A stretch of 64,000 nt of DNA from Phragmites australis (GCF_958298935.1 NC_084944.1:21153179-21217178); one strand, 5' to 3'. Positions 46,749 through 59,568 are shown, counted from the stretch's first letter. Program-made: numbers and translations. Notes: generated by a model from the sequence alone, not told the origin.

Positions 46749-47434
46749 AGTGTTGGAACACTTATGTCTTTTGCTTGTGTGAGAGTGATGTGCTCTGCTA
46801 GTACAGTAGTATAGTTTTATGACTTCATCAGTTATTTGGATGGTATTTTTGTTTCAAGTGGAGTTGTAAAGGTGGTTATGTACATTTGTCGAACTGCACT
46901 TTAAACTGAATGCATTATGGCTTCTCTAATTTTGACATGTGCACATATAATTTGTGATGTCATGTTAAGTAAATTTATGACATCTATTTTATCATAGATT
47001 TGTGTGGTTGTGCTGATATTGAATTTAATAGTGAGAAAGTAGAGTGTCAGGGAGTGACAAATTTTTTGTCATATAATATTTCAATTCATGACGATAATTT
47101 TTTGTCATAGTATCATCCTGCCCGGGTCCTGCCCAGCCGGGCAACTGTTTTTTTTTGTGATGAAAAACAAGCAATTTATAATGATAATTTGTATGGTCCA
47201 TGACAAAAAAACTGTCATTAAACCTATCCATATAATGATGAGTTTTCCTTCATCACAGAAAGATATACAATTTATTACGAATTTGAATATTTCGTCATGG
47301 TGTACATTCTATGATGCACATACTACGACGACCGCCGTGACACTGAAAATTCGTCATAAATGGTAATCCATGATGAATATTTATTCTTTCTTGACGATTT
47401 TTTATCATCATAGAACATCGAAACTCTAGTAGTG

Positions 47435-48411
47435 TCCGAGAAAACTCCAGATGTCGGTGACATTCTTGGGCTGAACCCAATTGAGAATCTCTTGCACTTT
47501 GCTCGGGTCAATGGCAACTCCGCTCTCAGACAACACATGACCCAGAAAAGCGACTTCCTTGAGCCAGAACTCACACTTGCTAAACTTGGCATAGAGTTGG
47601 TGATCTCAAAGTCGGCCAAGAACAACTCGGAGATGCTCAGAATGTTCTTCTATAGTCCTGGAGTATATGAGAATGTCGTTGATGAAAACCACGACAAACT
47701 TGTCGAGTTCCTCCATGAACACCGTGTTCATCAAATACATGAAGAATGCCATAGCATTCATCAAGCCGAAGGACATGACGGTGAACTCATAAAGTCTGTA
47801 GCGAATAGAGAAAGCCGTCTTTGGAACATACTCCGGTCGAACTTTTAAGTCAATCTTTGAGAAAACACGGGCACCGATCAGCTGATCAAATAGAATATCT
47901 ATCCTAGGAAGCGAATACTTATTCTTGACCGTGACCTCATTCAGCGGACAGTAATTAACACACATCCACAGAGTACCATCCTTCTTCTTCACAAAGAGCG
48001 CCGGGGATTCCCAGGGTGATGAGCTCGGACAAATAAAACCCTTCGATAGCAACTCCTGAATCTGCTTCTTCAACTCCACCAACTCATTTGGTGGCATCTT
48101 ATAAGACTTCTTCAAACCTGGGGCCGTACCAGGCAAGAGATCAATAGAGAATTCCACTGCTCGGTCGGGTGGCATTCCTGGCAATTCTTCTTGGAAGACA
48201 CCATAAAATTCACATACCACAGGAATATCTAGGAGATCTGTGGGTGTGAATACCTTCAGAGTGTACAAGTGGAGACAACCCTCCCCAAGATGAAGAGAAA
48301 CCCGATTACCCTTGGGATTCTTAAGAGAAACGACTCTCCTGGCACAATCAAGCTAAGCCCCATACTTGGACAACCAATTCATTCCTAATATGACATCCAT
48401 TCCTCTAGTAT
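47435..48411 (-). pseudogene. Chromovirus reverse transcriptase, inactivated
   Basis: Minus-strand frame 48268-47606 begins with the pre-RT region ([29 protein letters not shown]), then [29 protein letters not shown] and VFSKIDLK, followed by a short deletion before VPKTAFS. The catalytic YIDD motif reads FINDILIYS, so the first catalytic Asp is Asn. That is a single G-to-A change. Upstream, 48411-48270 is a spacer that lost its frame. The frame continues into the RNase H block at 44341 once the small CACTA is removed. Confidence 0.83.
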
Positions 48412-48861
48412 CTAGCAGATCAAATTTGCAGAAAACTGAACTCCCTCAATGAGGATGTTAGCCTTAGGGACAGCTCGGTTGGTTGTCAACTTAGTACCGG
48501 GTGCATCAATGTGATAGGCAGAGGGTAGGGTCTCGGTGACCCAATTGTGACTCAAAACATAACTACCCTTGATAAAAGAATGGGATGCTCCTGAATTGAA
48601 AAGAGCAACTGCTGGATGAGAGTTCACAAGTAGCGTACCAACGAGCACGTTGTCGTCCTCTCGAGCCTCTTCGTTGGTGATGTGACACACTCGGCCACAT
48701 TTGGGGACGTGCGTAGTTTGGGAGGCTTGAGGAGTGGGTTGAGTGGGTGGTGGCCTTGGAGCATTCACCACGGCTCCCGGCTTCAGATAAGGGCAATCCC
48801 ATGCAAAGTGGCCGACGCGCCCATAGTTGTAACACAGGCCGCCGGGGCCACCTATCATCTA
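48412..48861 (-). pseudogene. Chromovirus gag C-terminus and protease, inactivated
   Basis: Minus-strand frame from 48858: GGLCYNYGRVGHFAWDC is a gag zinc knuckle in which the second Cys is Tyr. A proline/threonine linker follows, then KCGRVCHITNEEA. The protease motif reads VALFNSGASHSFI: the catalytic Asp of D-S/T-G is Asn, again one G-to-A change. The block is cut at about 48861, where plus-strand family A sequence starts. Confidence 0.8.
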
Positions 48862-49151
48862 GAGATGATGAGAACATGGCTCCTTCGGATAAGAGCAACA
48901 CTGTTAATAATCTTCAAATCATACAAGGTCCAATTACAAGAGCTCGTGCACGACAATTAAACCACCAGGTGAACTTGTTTCTCGCTGTTCATACTTTCTT
49001 TGATGGATTACTACTAAATTTTGGTGATGTTTTATTGACTAGGAACACGGGAGAAGCACCACAAGCTCACCTGGACATCATCACTCAAAGGCCAAGTCTA
49101 CTCGGATTCAAAATCAAGTCCTAGTCGAACTCCAAAGTCTACTTAGAGTCC
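48862..49151 (+). mobile_element. Ty3-gypsy family A 3' end (left half)
   Basis: Plus-strand C-terminus: MAPSDKSNTVNNLQIIQGP, ITRARARQLNHQVNLFL, ending NTGEAPQAHLDIITQ, then 3' flank. The sequence is interrupted after AGTCC by the solo LTR and resumes at 53293. It starts at nearly the same codon as the 23.3-kb copy. Confidence 0.75.
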
Positions 49152-52100
49152 TGTAACACCCTGATTTTCAGATTTGTCAAATTTCTAAAATTTTCCAAGA
49201 TTATTGAATAGCTTCAACAGTAGTATAGGTTTAAAACCTATTTTCTTAATCAATCAATCAAATAGGTTATTATTTTGTGTGCATTGCATGCTGAGTTTTG
49301 CTAGGAGTTATTTTTCCTTTTCTTTCTCTTTGGTGTTTTGAGTGAAAAAGATTTTGAAAAGGTTTTTACAAAACTCAGTACTGAATAAGTTAAGGATCTT
49401 AGTGGTTGGAATTCAAAATCTTTGAATTCATCATCTATTCAATCCTTGATTATACCTAATCCTTCTCTAGTTTAATTCAAATCTTATCCAAATCCTTGTT
49501 TAAAGTCAATCTCTCTTCTTTCTCAAATTCTACCCAAATCCAAATTCAAATTCCTTATCTACTCCTATTCTTGTTCAACCTCATTTTTTCGTTTATCTTA
49601 AATTCACTCCAAGCTCAATTCAAATTCAAACCCTATTCAAATTTCTCTGCAAAAGTTTCTTCTCTAAACCCTAGATATACCTAAAGTGTCTTTGGGCTCA
49701 ATCTTGCTCAGGTCCAAACTCTTAGCCAAGTCTTCTAGATGGCGCAACAAAGGATCCACGAAATCTAGAAATTTTTGCGGAGTTCTGGACAGCCTCATTT
49801 TCTCATGAAGTTTTGGAGTTCAAAACGGCCTCAAATGCAAATCTTGAGAATACAAAAGTTGTAGGCCTTGTCAAGAGCTTTGATTTAAACCTATGGAAGT
49901 CACCTTTTGAATAATGGAGCTAGGAGTTATGGCCCCCGAAATCAGTGATGCGCAGAGAAGTCTGAGTTCAAATAGTTTATCTTGTGGTGCATTTTTCAAA
50001 ATCAAGATGACATTTTCAGAAGTTCCAATGACTACCAAAGTTGTAGATCTTTACGAGTACTACAATTCAGAATCAAGAAACATCCAATTTGGAGTCCGGA
50101 CGATAGAGATATCATCCTTAGAATAGAGAGCTGCGAAAAAGGAAATCGTAACCGACTCGAACTCGAACCTGATTCGTGTTCGGTTTGGACTCCACCTCAA
50201 CCAGTCGCCTCTAGCCCTATAAATATGAGTTGCACGCCCTCTGCTACCCCTATTCCATGCCCCCAAGCCCTAGAAGTCGCTGTTGCCCTGTCCATGTGTC
50301 GCCGGAGCCGCCGCCAATGCCGCTCGTGATGCGCTACGTCATCTTCTCCGTGAATCCTCCTTCCACGACCATCAAAACAATGTGAGGACCCCTTCTTCTC
50401 CTCCCTTACAACTTTTCTAGCATCATACTAAGTCCCTAGCTAAGCCCTAGCCCAACCAATGCCCGATCTACGCCGCCACGGTCGTCGTCGTCGCGGACAG
50501 CCGCAGGACAGCCGCGCTGTAGCCAATTGGCATCGATGTTCCTGACCAACCAGAGGTCAAATCACCAAGCCCTTTCACCGGTGCATGTACCATGATGTTG
50601 TCCACACGCTCAGCAATCAGGTCGCCCATTAGAGCAGCCAAACCGTTGAAATCTAGGTCGACATACCCGCTGTTCGGTTTCTGAACGCGTTCTTCGCGCG
50701 CACCGGATTTGCATTCGCGTTTCCCATCAATCCGAAAGCCGTATGGATGCACCAACCATGTCACGGTGTGTCCCATGGAGTCTTCTACGTAACCCTAGGA
50801 GCCTATCCCCGTTTGTACAGCGACACGACCAGGACGCCATTGCCAACAACAGCACGTCGCAGCCATCACCCGTCTCATCTCCGTTGATCGTTCTTCCTCT
50901 CAGTGGATGATCTACCTAAAACTATGACATAGCATTGTGTTCCCGGGATATATGAACATCTCTATTCAAACGGTTTTTCAAATTTCATAGCCAATCTCCT
51001 GGAACGCTAGCGTCTTTGTTCTTGAATCTGTTCGCGGTCACCACCAAACCTAGCTGCAGTCATTGCTGTTTTGCCACTAATTCGGATGACCCTTTCCAAA
51101 ACCAACCATACCACTGAGTTAATTTTTCCGCGTTCTACGCCATGCTTCCCTCATTTCACTGAAACACCACTGAAGCCGACATCGATGTCTGTGGCCACGC
51201 GCCCGATCGTTGTCTTCGACGAAACCCGAACCACCACCGCTACATAGAGCCACCAGTAGTATCCTTAACTGAGAAGTGCAACCTTCGGCCTTTTTGATCC
51301 ATCATGGGTGGTCTATACTAGATCTTAGCGTATTCCTTCTTTAATCCAAGACGGTACTTGCATATCATGCTAAGTCAGTGCCACATCAATCTCCTTAGCC
51401 TAGTCAGCTAAGTCTGGTCTGCCCTACACTTCTTGAATCTTGTGCAATGATGTTATCAAGCCTGACACAGTGATTGTGTAATAAAGTCTTTTTCCCATAG
51501 GAAGATAGTTCTGGAAAATCAGCATTTCCTTTTCAGTCTAATCCATCTCTTGAAAGCTATTCTCTTTTCATCTTAACTATAGTTTAGGCGATTCTTGCAT
51601 ATAAATGTGTCTAAAATCATCCCTATCCAACCATAGTATTTTTAAAGTGTTTTAATGATGTTTGGTATGTTGTTCTTAGTGTTTTCCTTTGTGTTATTTG
51701 TCGGTAGTTCTCGCAATTAGTCGATAACTTTCCGGAGCAGTTCGAGGGACTTCAAGACCAAGGTTTCGTCAGCACTGAGCAGCATTGGGTAAAAGGTAAG
51801 TGTCTTTGATCATCTTGAACCTATGTTTTTAAATGTTTTTTTTTACAAAATTGCATGCAGTGTCTGTCAATATGATGGGTAGTACCTATATTAGGGTTTT
51901 CCCTAGATTTTCCTTTATCATCCCTTGGAACTTAGATGGTTTATGGTTAGGTATCTTTGGTGGGTAGATTGCTTAGCCATACTTTTGGGATACTGGGAAG
52001 TGTCATAATCTTGACTAATGAACATATGCAACAATAGTGGTTAATTTGTTAATGGTTTAGCAACATGGAACCTTAGGCCTTGAGCAAAGTAGTGTTGTTG

Positions 52101-53292
52101 ATGTTGATGGTTATGTTTTTGGTTTAGTGTTTGCTCAAGTAACCTAAGTAAGGACCTGTTCGTGGAGCGACAACTCAAGAAATATCGTACCAATCACGAG
52201 ACCTGGTATGGGACAGGCCTAACCTATTAATTAGTGGATTCCAGTTTTTGTGCGTGCCAAACGGAAGAATGGTTGTGTGGGGATGGCAAAGGCCAGAACC
52301 ATTTGGATTGTGATATGAGATGTGTAGTGGAAGGGAAGGGTGAAAACTTTCCGGAGCTACAAGGCGCAAAAGGGGGCTTCTGGGTGGTGTGAATGCCACT
52401 TTGACGGTGGTGAAACCTAGTGGGCATGCACATACTGGATGAAACTTTGTAACGGCATTGTAGTGACTTTCCGGGCGACACACCACTGACGTGTGTTAAG
52501 TGTCTAGCTAAGACGGCAACATGGAAATCATGACTTGTGAGGAAAGCTGGACAACCTCTGCAGAGTGTAAAAACTGTTATAACAGTTGTGCTCACGGTTA
52601 TAAGAGACTTGGATCCTCACATGATTAGTAGGTTGTGGTTATGAATTTGGTTGTGGTTGTGGTTATGATTCTGGTACAAGGAATACTAGATGGTTGTGGT
52701 TATAGTTCTGGTACATGGAGTACTAGATGGTTCTGGTTTTGGTAATAGTATAGAGAGTACTAGATTGTTATGGTATGCAAGGTGGGAAGCCTTGTATGCC
52801 AGGTGTTGGATTGTATGGGTTACATCCACTTAATAATTGTTTAATGCTTTAGAGTCCAAATATATTTTTATTACTCGTATTTACTCCAATATACCATGTG
52901 TTAGCCTATTCTTGATATAAGCCTGCATATCATTATTGTTCCCACACTTGCTGAGCGCATTATGTGCTCACACTTGCTATTTTCCCTATGCTATGCGACA
53001 TGTATGCTGCTGCTCAATGAGTGAAGATGTTGAAGATTATCAAGACGAGGTTGTGATGTTCTAGGCGCGTGTCTCTCGGTCGGTTGCCTGCGGTGTTGTT
53101 GGGCACCAGTGCTTCTGTTCCGCCACAGATATCTTAATAGAAGACAATATATGTCAATTGTTGTAAGAGTTTAACGTTTATTCTATAAAAGTATTGCTTT
53201 TGTTACTTCACCTATGACGTCCTTATATGCGTTGAACATCCTGAGCACACATAAGCCGCATCTAGTTTTGGCCGTTAAAACCGAGTGTGACA
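49152..53292 (+). mobile_element. 4.1-kb solo LTR (TGTAACACC type), Ty3-gypsy
   Basis: Begins TGTAACACCCTG and ends GAGTGTGACA, flanked by the 5-bp direct repeat AGTCC (49147-49151, 53293-53297). No primer site, gag or pol lies between, and I see no internal terminal repeat, so it behaves as one very long LTR left by recombination. TATAAATA at 50218-50225 with downstream C-rich leader is a probable promoter, about 1.07 kb in. A TG...CA unit starting TGTAACACC is typical of large grass chromovirus LTRs. Its R-U5 part resembles 1885-4985. Open frames of 60-122 codons inside lack domains. A non-autonomous element without LTRs is the alternative. Confidence 0.78.
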
Positions 53293-53388
53293 AGTCCCAT
53301 GATATCATGTCACTAAAACGGGCATAATTCTCGCATACGAAGTCCAATTGAGGTGATCTTGGACATTCTGGAAAGCTTATGATACGGT
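53293..53388 (+). mobile_element. Ty3-gypsy family A 3' end (right half)
   Basis: After the AGTCC repeat, CACTAAAACGGGCATAATTC, then AAGTCCAATTGAGGTGATCT and GGAAAGCTTATGAT match the inverse of 8685-8765. Similarity stops after CTTATGAT at about 53388, which is taken as the left edge of the plastid insertion. Confidence 0.75.
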
Positions 53389-54030
53389 AAGAACTGTTTG
53401 TTGGATATAATGGATTAAAAAAATCATACTTTTCTTATTTTTTATTTTTAGTGCTTTCTTTTACCTAAAAAAAAAAGAAAGCTATAAGTAAAAGCAAAGA
53501 CCTTAATTTTACTTTACACGATTTTTTTTTTACTTCATTTTTTCTTTCTTTTGTTACTCAAGTCGAAGAAGTATGATAATTTTATAACTATCAACTGCCA
53601 ATCTTTTCATTGGCATAGTTTATTTGGTTAATAGTTAATTGTTTTTGTTACAGAAAAATATATTAGTAAATAAATTAATTCAACTTTTTTGGAGGTTGAT
53701 AGTTTATTTGTTAGAGAAGAGTAGATCCTTCTCATTTCAAGATTGATCATCTCGAGTTCTCTGTTCAGGGTGGAAATTCCATAATAAATAAGTCTTAAGC
53801 AAACTATTTTATTCACCTTTTTCGAACTATGTTTCATTCATATGATAGAATATGGGTTTAAATACATTGGATCTTTGCAAAGTCTTCCCTGATAAATACT
53901 TATTTCTTTTATTCATATTTCTCCAAAGATAGCAAGTTTGAATTAGTATACAAAACTAATGACTATTCATGATTCCATCCATATTGGATCAATTCTCGAT
54001 ACCACTTTGCAATGAAATTAGAGGAATGTT
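53389..54030 (+). other. NUPT: plastid spacer upstream of rps16
   Basis: AT-rich non-coding plastid-type sequence between trnQ and rps16 in grasses. No tRNA or gene is visible here; trnQ is not included. Confidence 0.6.
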
Positions 54031-55146
54031 ATGGTAAACTTCGTTTAAAACGATATGGTAGAAAGCAACGTGCGACTTGAAGGACATGATCGATTGTGGA
54101 TTTTGCTATCCATCATTTTCCATAGTAATGAAAATGCTCTTGGCTCGACATAGTCTATTCTATTCGTCCCGAACCGAATTTGCGCTGGGTTGTTTATAAG
54201 TAAATAGTACACCATGGAGGTCGAGAGGTCAAAATTTCTTTTTTATCAAGGGAAAGAATCTAGGGTTAGTGAAAACTAATAAATTAGGCCAACTTTGTCA
54301 GTCTATCCTTAATATAGAAATCGAAAGAAAATAAGAAAAAAGTCCAATTTTGGAAGATTGGAAAAACTTTTTCAATTAAAAGGCTATCAGAATCAATCGT
54401 TCATATGCGATTTCTTTCGTATTCGATTTCTATAGAAGCGGGAAATGCTTTATCAAAGGAAATAAGAAAAAAAGAAAGGGTATGTTGCTACTCTTTTGAA
54501 AGAAAAAAGAATAGGAATTCCCGAAGTAATGTCTAAACCCAAGGATTTCACAAATCAAAGATAAAGGATTCCGGAACAAGTAAACACGATTTTCAACCGT
54601 CTCAACAATAGAATTAGATTAGAATAAGGAATAAAAGTCAATTTGTTCGAGATGAGATAAAGAAAAAAGTTTAGAGACAACTCAAAAAAATTTGAAGGAT
54701 TTTTCTTTTGAAGTCTGTTAGTCAAAATTAGCCAACTTGAGTCATGAGTATAAATGAAATTTGTTTTTTCTTTTCTGTAAGGAAATTAATGCAAGTCATA
54801 GTCTAATTTCTATCTACTTGTATTGTAGACATAAATTCGAATCATTTTCTCAAGCCGTATGAGGAGAAAACCTCCTATACGTTTCTAGGGAGGGGGGGGG
54901 GGCATTGTTTATCTATATCTATCCCAATAAGCTGTCTATCGAATTGTTGTAATTGATGTTCGATCTCAAAGAGAAGGAAGAGATCTTCGAAAAGTAGGTT
55001 CTTATGATCCGATAAAGAATCAAACTTGTTTAAATGTTCCTGCTATTCTCTATTTCCTTGAAAAGGGTGCTCAACCTACAAGAACTGTTTATGATATTTT
55101 AAGGAAGGTAGAATTCTTTAAAGATAAAGAAAGAACTTTGAGTTAA
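54031..55146 (+). pseudogene. rps16: NUPT copy of plastid rps16 (ribosomal protein S16)
   Basis: Exon 1 is 54031-54069: ATGGTAAACTTCGTTTAAAA should read GTAAAACTTCG, so one A is missing and the frame shifts at codon 3. A group II intron starts GTGCGACTTG (54070) and ends ATCCCAAT (54928). Exon 2 (54929-55146) is fully open: [18 protein letters not shown], then [19 protein letters not shown] and a TAA at 55144-55146. The encoded protein would be part of the small plastid ribosomal subunit. The exon 1 deletion and the nuclear location make it a pseudogene. A poly-G run of 12 or more in the intron (~54891-54902) is unusual. Confidence 0.9.
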
Positions 55147-55711
55147 TTGAAGAACTAAATGAATAAAAAGGTAGGATAGGGTAACTAGTACCCCTTAATT
55201 ATTTAGACACAATTTGCCTCTTTCTTAGTCCTATTTTTTTTTGCTGCATTTATGTCGTGCCAATCCAACAAAAGCCCTTATTTTATTTCCTTTTTTATCT
55301 AATTGGTTTTCTTACGATTGTATTTCCATTGACAAAGGTCTATTGAACAAATAGAATTTGTAGATAGATAGGTCTCTTTATCGTCACTCCATATTAGGTA
55401 TTTCTGTCTACACTTCGCTCAAATGATAGGGTTGCCCCCCTTGCATGTACTCTCATACACATACAAGATTATTTTATTTATTTAAATAAAAGTTGCTAAA
55501 AAAATGACTATTTTTCCATTGTAATTGGGGCCGCTCCTTTTTTAACCTTCGTGAAATTTAACCGTATCTGTTCATTTTGGTATTTTAATGTTTTTAATGG
55601 GTGACAAAATCTTTCTTTTGATGTCTTGCTAAGTCAATGTTTTGGCAGGAGCGTCTGGTGTAATTCCATCGATTTTTGGATTTCGATCGTATCTAAGATC
55701 CTATTTTATCT
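55147..55711 (+). other. NUPT: rps16-trnK spacer
   Basis: 565 bp of non-coding plastid spacer, AT-rich with T and A runs. No gene. Confidence 0.7.
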
Positions 55712-56399
55712 GGGTTGCTAACTCAATGGTAGAGTACTCGGCTTTTAAGTGCGACTATGATCTTTTACACATTTGGGTGAGGCAACAAATTCTTCCAGAC
55801 TCTTGATAGAGTCTAGAAGACTGTGACTGATACTCAAAGGTAATGAACGGAAAAAATAGCATGTCGTAATAAAATCAATTTTTTTTAATAAAAAATTATG
55901 ATTTTCTAGGTCTAGTGAATAAATGGATAGAGTCTGACTCTAATTCTGGTAAAATAAAAAGCAACGAGGTTAACTTCTTAATTGGAATGATTCCCCGATC
56001 TAATTAGACGTTAAAAATAGATTAGTGCCTGATGCGGGGAAAGGTTGGGTTTTCCTATGAGTGGACCCTTGACTTTTTTTTAGAAATCCTAATTATTCTT
56101 GATTATGGATTGAAAAGGGATGTTATGAATTGAGCGTGTAAAAGAAGCAGTATATTGATAAAAAGACTATATTCCAAAGTCAAAAGAGCGATTGGCCTGC
56201 AAAAATAAAAGATTTGTTCTTTTTTGTAATTAGAACAAACATAAACTAATTCGATAGAAAAAGATCCATGGATTAAACTTCCTTTCTTTCCAGGGTTTGT
56301 ATTAAAAAAATGCAACACCCTGTTTTGACCATATTGCACTATGTCATCATTTGATAAACCGAGAAATGCTTTTTTTCTCTGATTCAAGTAGAAATACAA

Positions 56400-57941
56400 A
56401 TGGAAAAATTCGAAGGGTATTCAGAAAAACAGAAATATTGTCAACAATACTTCGTCTACCCACTTCTCTTTCAGGAATATATTTATGCATTTGCCCATGA
56501 TTATGGATTAAATGGTTCCGAACATGTGGAAATTATAGGGTGTAATAACAAGAAATTTAGTTCACTACTTGTGAAACGTTTAATTATTCGAATGTATCAG
56601 CAGAAGTTTTAAATTAATTAGGTTAATCATCCTAACCAAGATCGATTGTTGGATCACAGCAATTATTTTTATTCTGAGTTTTATTCTCAGATTCTATCTG
56701 TGGGGTTTGCGATCGTTGTAGAAATCCCATTCTTGCTAGGAGAACTATCTTGTCCGGAAGAAAAATAAATACCAAAGTTTCAAAATTTAGAATCTATTCA
56801 TTCAATATTTCCTTTTTTAGAAGACAAATTTTTGCATTTACATTATCTATCACATCTAGAAATACCCTATCCTATCCATTTGGAAATCTTGGTTCAACTC
56901 CTTGAATACCGGATCCAAGATGTTCCATCTTTGCATTTATTGCGATTCTTTCTCAATTATTATTCGAATTGGAATAGTCTTATTACTTCAATGAAATTGA
57001 TTTTTCTTTTGAAAAAACAAAATAAAAGACTATTTCGATCCCTATATAACTCTTATGTATCAAAATATGAATTTTTCTTGTTGTTTCTTCGTAAACAATC
57101 TTCTTTCTTATGATTAACATCTTCTGGAACCTTTCTGGAACGAATCCACTTTTCTAGGAAGATGGAACATTTTGGTGTAATGTACCCAGGGTTTTTTCGG
57201 AAAACCATATGGTTCTTTATGGATCCTCTTATGCATTATACTTGATATCAAGGAAAAGGAATTCTTGCATGAAAAGGAACTCTTCTTTTGAAGAAGAAAT
57301 GGAAATCTTACCTTGTCAATTTCTCGTAATATTTTTTCTCTTTCTGGACTCAACTACAAAGGATCCGTATAAACCAATTAACAAATTCTTGCTTCGATTT
57401 TCTGGGGTACCTTTCAAGTGTACCAATAAATACCTTGTTAGTAAGGAATCAAATGCTAGAGAATTCTTTTCTAATAGATACTCGAATGAAAAAATTTGAT
57501 ACTATAGTCCCCGCTACTCCCCTCATTGGATCCTTATCAAAAGCTCAATTTTGAACTGGATTGGGGTATCCTATTAATAAACCCGTTTGGACCGATTTAT
57601 CAGATTGGGATATTCTTGATCGCTTTGGTCGGATATGTAGAAATCTTTTTCATTATCATAGTGGATCTTCAAAAAAATGGACTTTGTATCGACTAAAATA
57701 TATACTTCGACTTTCATGTGCTAGAACTTTAGCTTGTAAACATAAAAGTACGGTATGAACTTTTATGCAACTATTGGGTTCAGTATTTTTAGAAGAATTT
57801 TTTACGGAAGAAGAGCAAGTTTTTTCTTTGATGTTCACCAAAACAACTCACTTTTATTTCCATGGATCACACAGTGAGCGTATTTGGTATTTGGATATTA
57901 TCCGTATCAATGACCTGGTGAATCCTCTTACTCTTAATTAA
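56400..57941 (+). pseudogene. matK: NUPT copy of matK (plastid intron maturase)
   Basis: Starts [20 protein letters not shown] and can be followed in a single frame for 514 codons to the usual end ([18 protein letters not shown] at 57939-57941), the normal grass length. There is no net frameshift, but at least nine nonsense codons: 56610, 56619, 56766, 57111, 57243, 57270, 57327, 57552 and 57756. Those at 57111, 57243, 57327 and 57756 are CGA-to-TGA or CAA-to-TAA type at residues that are Arg or Gln in intact proteins. MatK assists group II intron splicing in plastids; this copy cannot. Confidence 0.93.
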
Positions 57942-58191
57942 TACTTAGACAAAACTAATAAACTAGAAATGATAGATATCAAGATAAAACTTTCACATTT
58001 TCCATTCTGAAATGTTCCCCTAAATAAATAGTAGGTGAATCTATTTACTAATTAAAAAAATTAGTGGACTTCCTCCTCGGAATAGAAATAGGCTATTTCT
58101 ACATATGGAAAGTTGTGTGCAATGAAAAATGCAAGCACGATTTGGGAGGGGTTTTTTTTCTATTGTAATAAGGAAGAATTATCTACTCCAT
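57942..58191 (+). other. NUPT: trnK intron, 3' part
   Basis: Non-coding remainder of the trnK group II intron between matK and the 3' exon. Domain V/VI folding was not examined. Confidence 0.7.
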
Positions 58192-58341
58192 CTGACTAGT
58201 TCCGAGTTCGAGTCCTGGGCAACCCATATGGAAAATAGAAAAGAGCAATCTGAGTTTTGAATTTTCACTCACTTCATTTACAAAATATTTTGGTTTGGTG
58301 AATTTTGTTATATGGAAATCCAATCGTTGGGGCTCGCTTGG

Positions 58342-58371
58342 TTGACATTGGTATATAAGCTATGTTATACT
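58342..58371 (+). promoter_or_regulatory. Plastid-type psbA promoter
   Basis: TTGACA at 58342-58347 and TATACT at 58366-58371, separated by 18 bp, with the TATATA element (58352-58357) between them. This is the known architecture of the psbA promoter used by the plastid-encoded polymerase. It is intact in sequence but in the nucleus it has no matching polymerase. Confidence 0.9.
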
Positions 58372-58444
58372 GTTAAATAACAAGCCTTCTATTATCTATT
58401 TTATTTCTAGTTAATACGTGTGCTTGAGAGTCCTTGCAATTTGA

Positions 58445-59524
<1,080 letters not shown>

Positions 59525-59568
59525 GGTTTTTCTACTAACATATAGAAATTTTAAAGGAAGGAAATCCA

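Larger units (their letters stand above)
44342..47434 (+). mobile_element. 3.1-kb non-autonomous CACTA nested in chromovirus pol
   Basis: Starts CACTACAACAAATGTGATGT (44342) and ends TCTAGTAGTG (47434), near-inverted termini followed on both sides by TTCTATGAC / GTCATAGA. The 3-bp target duplication is TCC (44339-44341 and 47435-47437). Without it the pol frame reads [10 protein letters not shown] across the join. Subterminal regions (44342-44720 and 46960-47434) are dense in ATGACGA / TTTTGTCAT motifs of the same type as in the 12-kb CACTA. It lacks TNP2 and retains only TNPA-like 5' exons, so it is a deletion derivative that would rely on a partner. Confidence 0.9.
38803..48861 (-). mobile_element. 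Chromovirus (Tekay/Del-like Ty3-gypsy), one LTR left, decayed
   Basis: Minus-strand order from the right: gag zinc knuckle and protease (48861-48412), RT (48268-47606), [CACTA insertion 44342-47434], RNase H (44341-43761), integrase (43382-42703), C-terminal region with chromodomain (about 42693-42220), polypurine tract (41746-41731) and 3' LTR (41730-38803). The 5' end is truncated at ~48861 by a plus-strand family A fragment, so the 5' LTR and most of gag are missing. The 3' LTR edge at 38803 interrupts family A RT; the next five bases are ATATA, and the partner duplication is lost with the other end. Confidence 0.85.
55712..58226 (+). tRNA. trnK-UUU: NUPT copy of trnK-UUU (split by the matK intron)
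   Basis: 5' exon 55712-55748: GGGTTGCTAACTCAATGGTA to GGCTTTTAA, unchanged from the usual plastid sequence and ending in the TTT anticodon loop. The group II intron starts GTGCGACTATG at 55749 and contains matK. The 3' exon 58192-58226 begins CTGACTAGTTCC where CCGACTAGTTCC is usual, and the T-arm reads GAGTTCGAGTCCTGGG with several C-to-T or G-to-A changes relative to GGGTTCGAATCCCGGG. Splicing would need plastid factors, so no functional tRNA is expected. Confidence 0.88.

Noticed and set aside
50468..50776. 102-codon minus-strand frame in the solo LTR as a gene.
   Set aside because: No domain, located in the transcribed leader part of an LTR, no partner in the related LTR at 1885-4985.
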